Assembly (NCBI GenBank): GCA_958349075.1
Contig: CATWBR010000255.1
Location: 1-6,577 of the forward strand
Origin: an uncultured Clostridium sp.
GTDB taxonomy: Bacteria > Bacillota > Clostridia > Lachnospirales > Lachnospiraceae
Direction of reading: 5' to 3'
DNA length: 6,577 bases
The position numbers were made by a program, and so were the translations under genes. Numbering within the stretch: the first letter of the stretch is position 1; each line of letters starts with the position of its first letter. The notes below the pieces were generated by a model. It saw nothing but the letters and a program-made list of their open reading frames with translations, had not been told where the DNA came from and made no database searches. Positions 5,500 through 6,577 of the stretch are shown here, piece by piece.

Positions 5500-6487
5500 G
5501 CATGCGGTTAAAAACGGCAGGCCGGTTCAATTTACCCAAAGATAACAGCCCGGAGTTCCGGCTGTAATCCTGAAGCCCGGCAGTTCTTATCCCGGATTCA
5601 TCATAGGTTTTGAAATAGTATTCGGCCGTGGACAGGCTCATAAAAGCCGTATACTGAGTGTAATCCGGTGTCTGCCGGTTTGTCATGACGATTCCTTTCG
5701 GGATGCTCACGCCCGCCATGACGTGAAAACAGGAGATAACCGCCTCCCTGTCGTTGGCAGGCGCCGGAATATGGCTTTTCTGGTAAGCGGTTTTGACAAA
5801 ACGGGCCGGGGGAGTGTAATCCCCCGGCAGGCCGATTGTACCGGCGCCCTGTCCGAAGGGGGTAAGCTTTACGGAATTCCATTTTGCTTCCGGCCTTTGA
5901 AATGACTCTATATTTAAATAATTGCGCAGGTTGGTCATATGCCAGGAAAAATCCGGACTGTTTGACAGGATTCCCAGAGGATTATTCCACAGGTAGAGAC
6001 CGCCTGCCGTTTTTTCGATTACCGCGCATCTGCCGCTCTGCTCTGCAATAATCCAGTGAAGAGGGGCTGCGGATTGTGTAATGCTGTCTTTTGTACCGAC
6101 AATGCGGAGTTGATCAATAAGGGCGGCCGCCTGCTCTACGGATGCACAGTTCCCCAAAAGATAACCCAGAAGTTCATTGGCTGCGACTGACACCGTGGAT
6201 TTATCCTGTGAATTTTCCTCATCGTATTGGGCATATCCGGGAAAATAGAGGGCCGCGGCCGCAACCCCCTTTTCGTTTACCCCGTCTGCAAATGCAATAT
6301 GGGAAATGTCCTGGCCAATGCCGATAAAACTGAAACGGTTTTGAAATGGCTGCCCGTTCACCGTGCTGTTCCATTGATAGCCCCTGGGTACAACATATAG
6401 CTCGGGATCAAGGGGATAGGAAAAATCCATGGTACGGCCCAGAAAAGTGTTATCCTGAAGGGTTTGTAAGGTCATCGCTGTGCACAT
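5492..6487 (-). CDS. Choloylglycine hydrolase family protein, penicillin V acylase-like (N-terminal Cys hydrolase)
   Basis: A 331-residue Ntn-hydrolase that cleaves linear amide bonds; family members deconjugate bile salts, hydrolyse penicillin V or cut N-acyl homoserine lactones. Removal of Met1 exposes the nucleophile Cys2. Other expected residues are Arg18 and Asp21 (GRTMDF 17-22), Asn176 in SNSP, and Arg229 in GLPGDYTPPARF (219-230). No signal peptide or membrane segment is seen, so it is probably cytoplasmic, and the length is normal. The blocks ALYFPGYAQY, NSPDFSWHMTNLRNY, TPFGQGAGTIGLPGDYTPPA and SIPKG resemble the Lysinibacillus sphaericus penicillin V acylase as I recall it. Tyr81 stands where bile salt hydrolases usually have Asn, which favours an acylase over a bile salt hydrolase. 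The true substrate cannot be set from sequence. It is convergent with the DUF255 gene, with its own promoter and AGGAG at 6496-6500, 8 bases before the ATG. Confidence 0.92.
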   Translation of the reverse strand: MCTAMTLQTLQDNTFLGRTMDFSYPLDPELYVVPRGYQWNSTVNGQPFQNRFSFIGIGQDISHIAFADGVNEKGVAAAALYFPGYAQYDEENSQDKSTVSVAANELLGYLLGNCASVEQAAALIDQLRIVGTKDSITQSAAPLHWIIAEQSGRCAVIEKTAGGLYLWNNPLGILSNSPDFSWHMTNLRNYLNIESFQRPEAKWNSVKLTPFGQGAGTIGLPGDYTPPARFVKTAYQKSHIPAPANDREAVISCFHVMAGVSIPKGIVMTNRQTPDYTQYTAFMSLSTAEYYFKTYDESGIRTAGLQDYSRNSGLLSLGKLNRPAVFNRMQS

Positions 6488-6495
6488 AGAAAGAT

Positions 6496-6500
6496 CTCCT
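6496..6500 (-). promoter_or_regulatory. Ribosome binding site of the acylase gene
   Basis: AGGAG on the minus strand lies 8 bases upstream of the ATG at 6487-6485. It confirms this start, which also places the catalytic Cys directly after Met1. Confidence 0.8.
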
Positions 6501-6540
6501 GCGTGTCTTAATCTATTTATGTCTATTCCGGAAATTGAAA

Positions 6541-6569
6541 ACTATACATTCGTAATATAAATGAGACAA
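6541..6569 (-). promoter_or_regulatory. Sigma-A-like promoter of the acylase gene
   Basis: On the minus strand TTGTCT (6569-6564, 4 of 6 matches to TTGACA) is followed after exactly 17 bases by TATAGT (6546-6541, 5 of 6 matches to TATAAT). Transcription would start near 6534, giving a leader of about 47 bases. An 8-base palindrome TTCCGGAA at 6526-6533 lies at the predicted start and could be an operator. Confidence 0.65.
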
Positions 6570-6577
6570 CATAAAGC

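Noticed and set aside
5461..5511. A 16-residue reading frame (MYAVPFKRVCVSSACG) with two Cys in the convergent gap
   Set aside because: It has no good ribosome binding site, is very short, and mostly overlaps the 3' end of the acylase gene on the other strand. Chance is the likelier explanation.

Overview
The window looks like chromosomal DNA of a Bacillota (Firmicutes) bacterium, most likely a gut-type Clostridia/Lachnospiraceae member. This rests on strong AGGAGG-type ribosome binding sites, a TTG start, a mid-range base composition, and the protein families present. I cannot name the species from sequence alone.

Layout: (1) 33-1382 (+) encodes an RhlE-type DEAD-box RNA helicase. Only 17 bases separate it from (2) 1400-3154 (+), a two-domain ABC-F-type ATPase, so the two probably form one operon concerned with RNA remodelling and ribosome or translation upkeep. 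(3) The 173-base gap 3155-3327 holds a promoter-like TATAAT site with a small palindrome in its spacer, then a perfect 16-bp stem followed by a T-run (a strong intrinsic terminator), and finally the ribosome binding site of the next gene. (4) 3328-5455 (+) encodes a thioredoxin-domain protein of the DUF255/YyaL (SPATA20-like) family. Its frame is broken by an extra 19 bases at 3490-3508, exactly before the conserved Thr-Cys-His-Trp-Cys active-site motif. (5) 5492-6487 (-), convergent with it, encodes an N-terminal-cysteine hydrolase of the choloylglycine hydrolase family, closest in visible motifs to penicillin V acylases. It has its own sigma-A-like promoter at 6541-6569.

The most unusual point is the break in the DUF255 gene. 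Everything on both sides is well conserved for the family, and removing the 19 bases restores a perfect family sequence. The simplest reading is a recent inactivating insertion. However, the junction has features that justify testing recoding: a UGA-C stop in a context resembling the prfB frameshift site, and matching serine codons (AGC and AGT) flanking the extra bases that would allow an exact translational hop. A naive gene call would start at 3365 in the wrong frame and give an apparently intact 696-residue protein, hiding the break.

No tRNA, rRNA, CRISPR array, insertion sequence or phage gene is visible. The window does not contain a clearly new multi-gene system; its novelty is concentrated at the DUF255 junction and in the leader in front of it.
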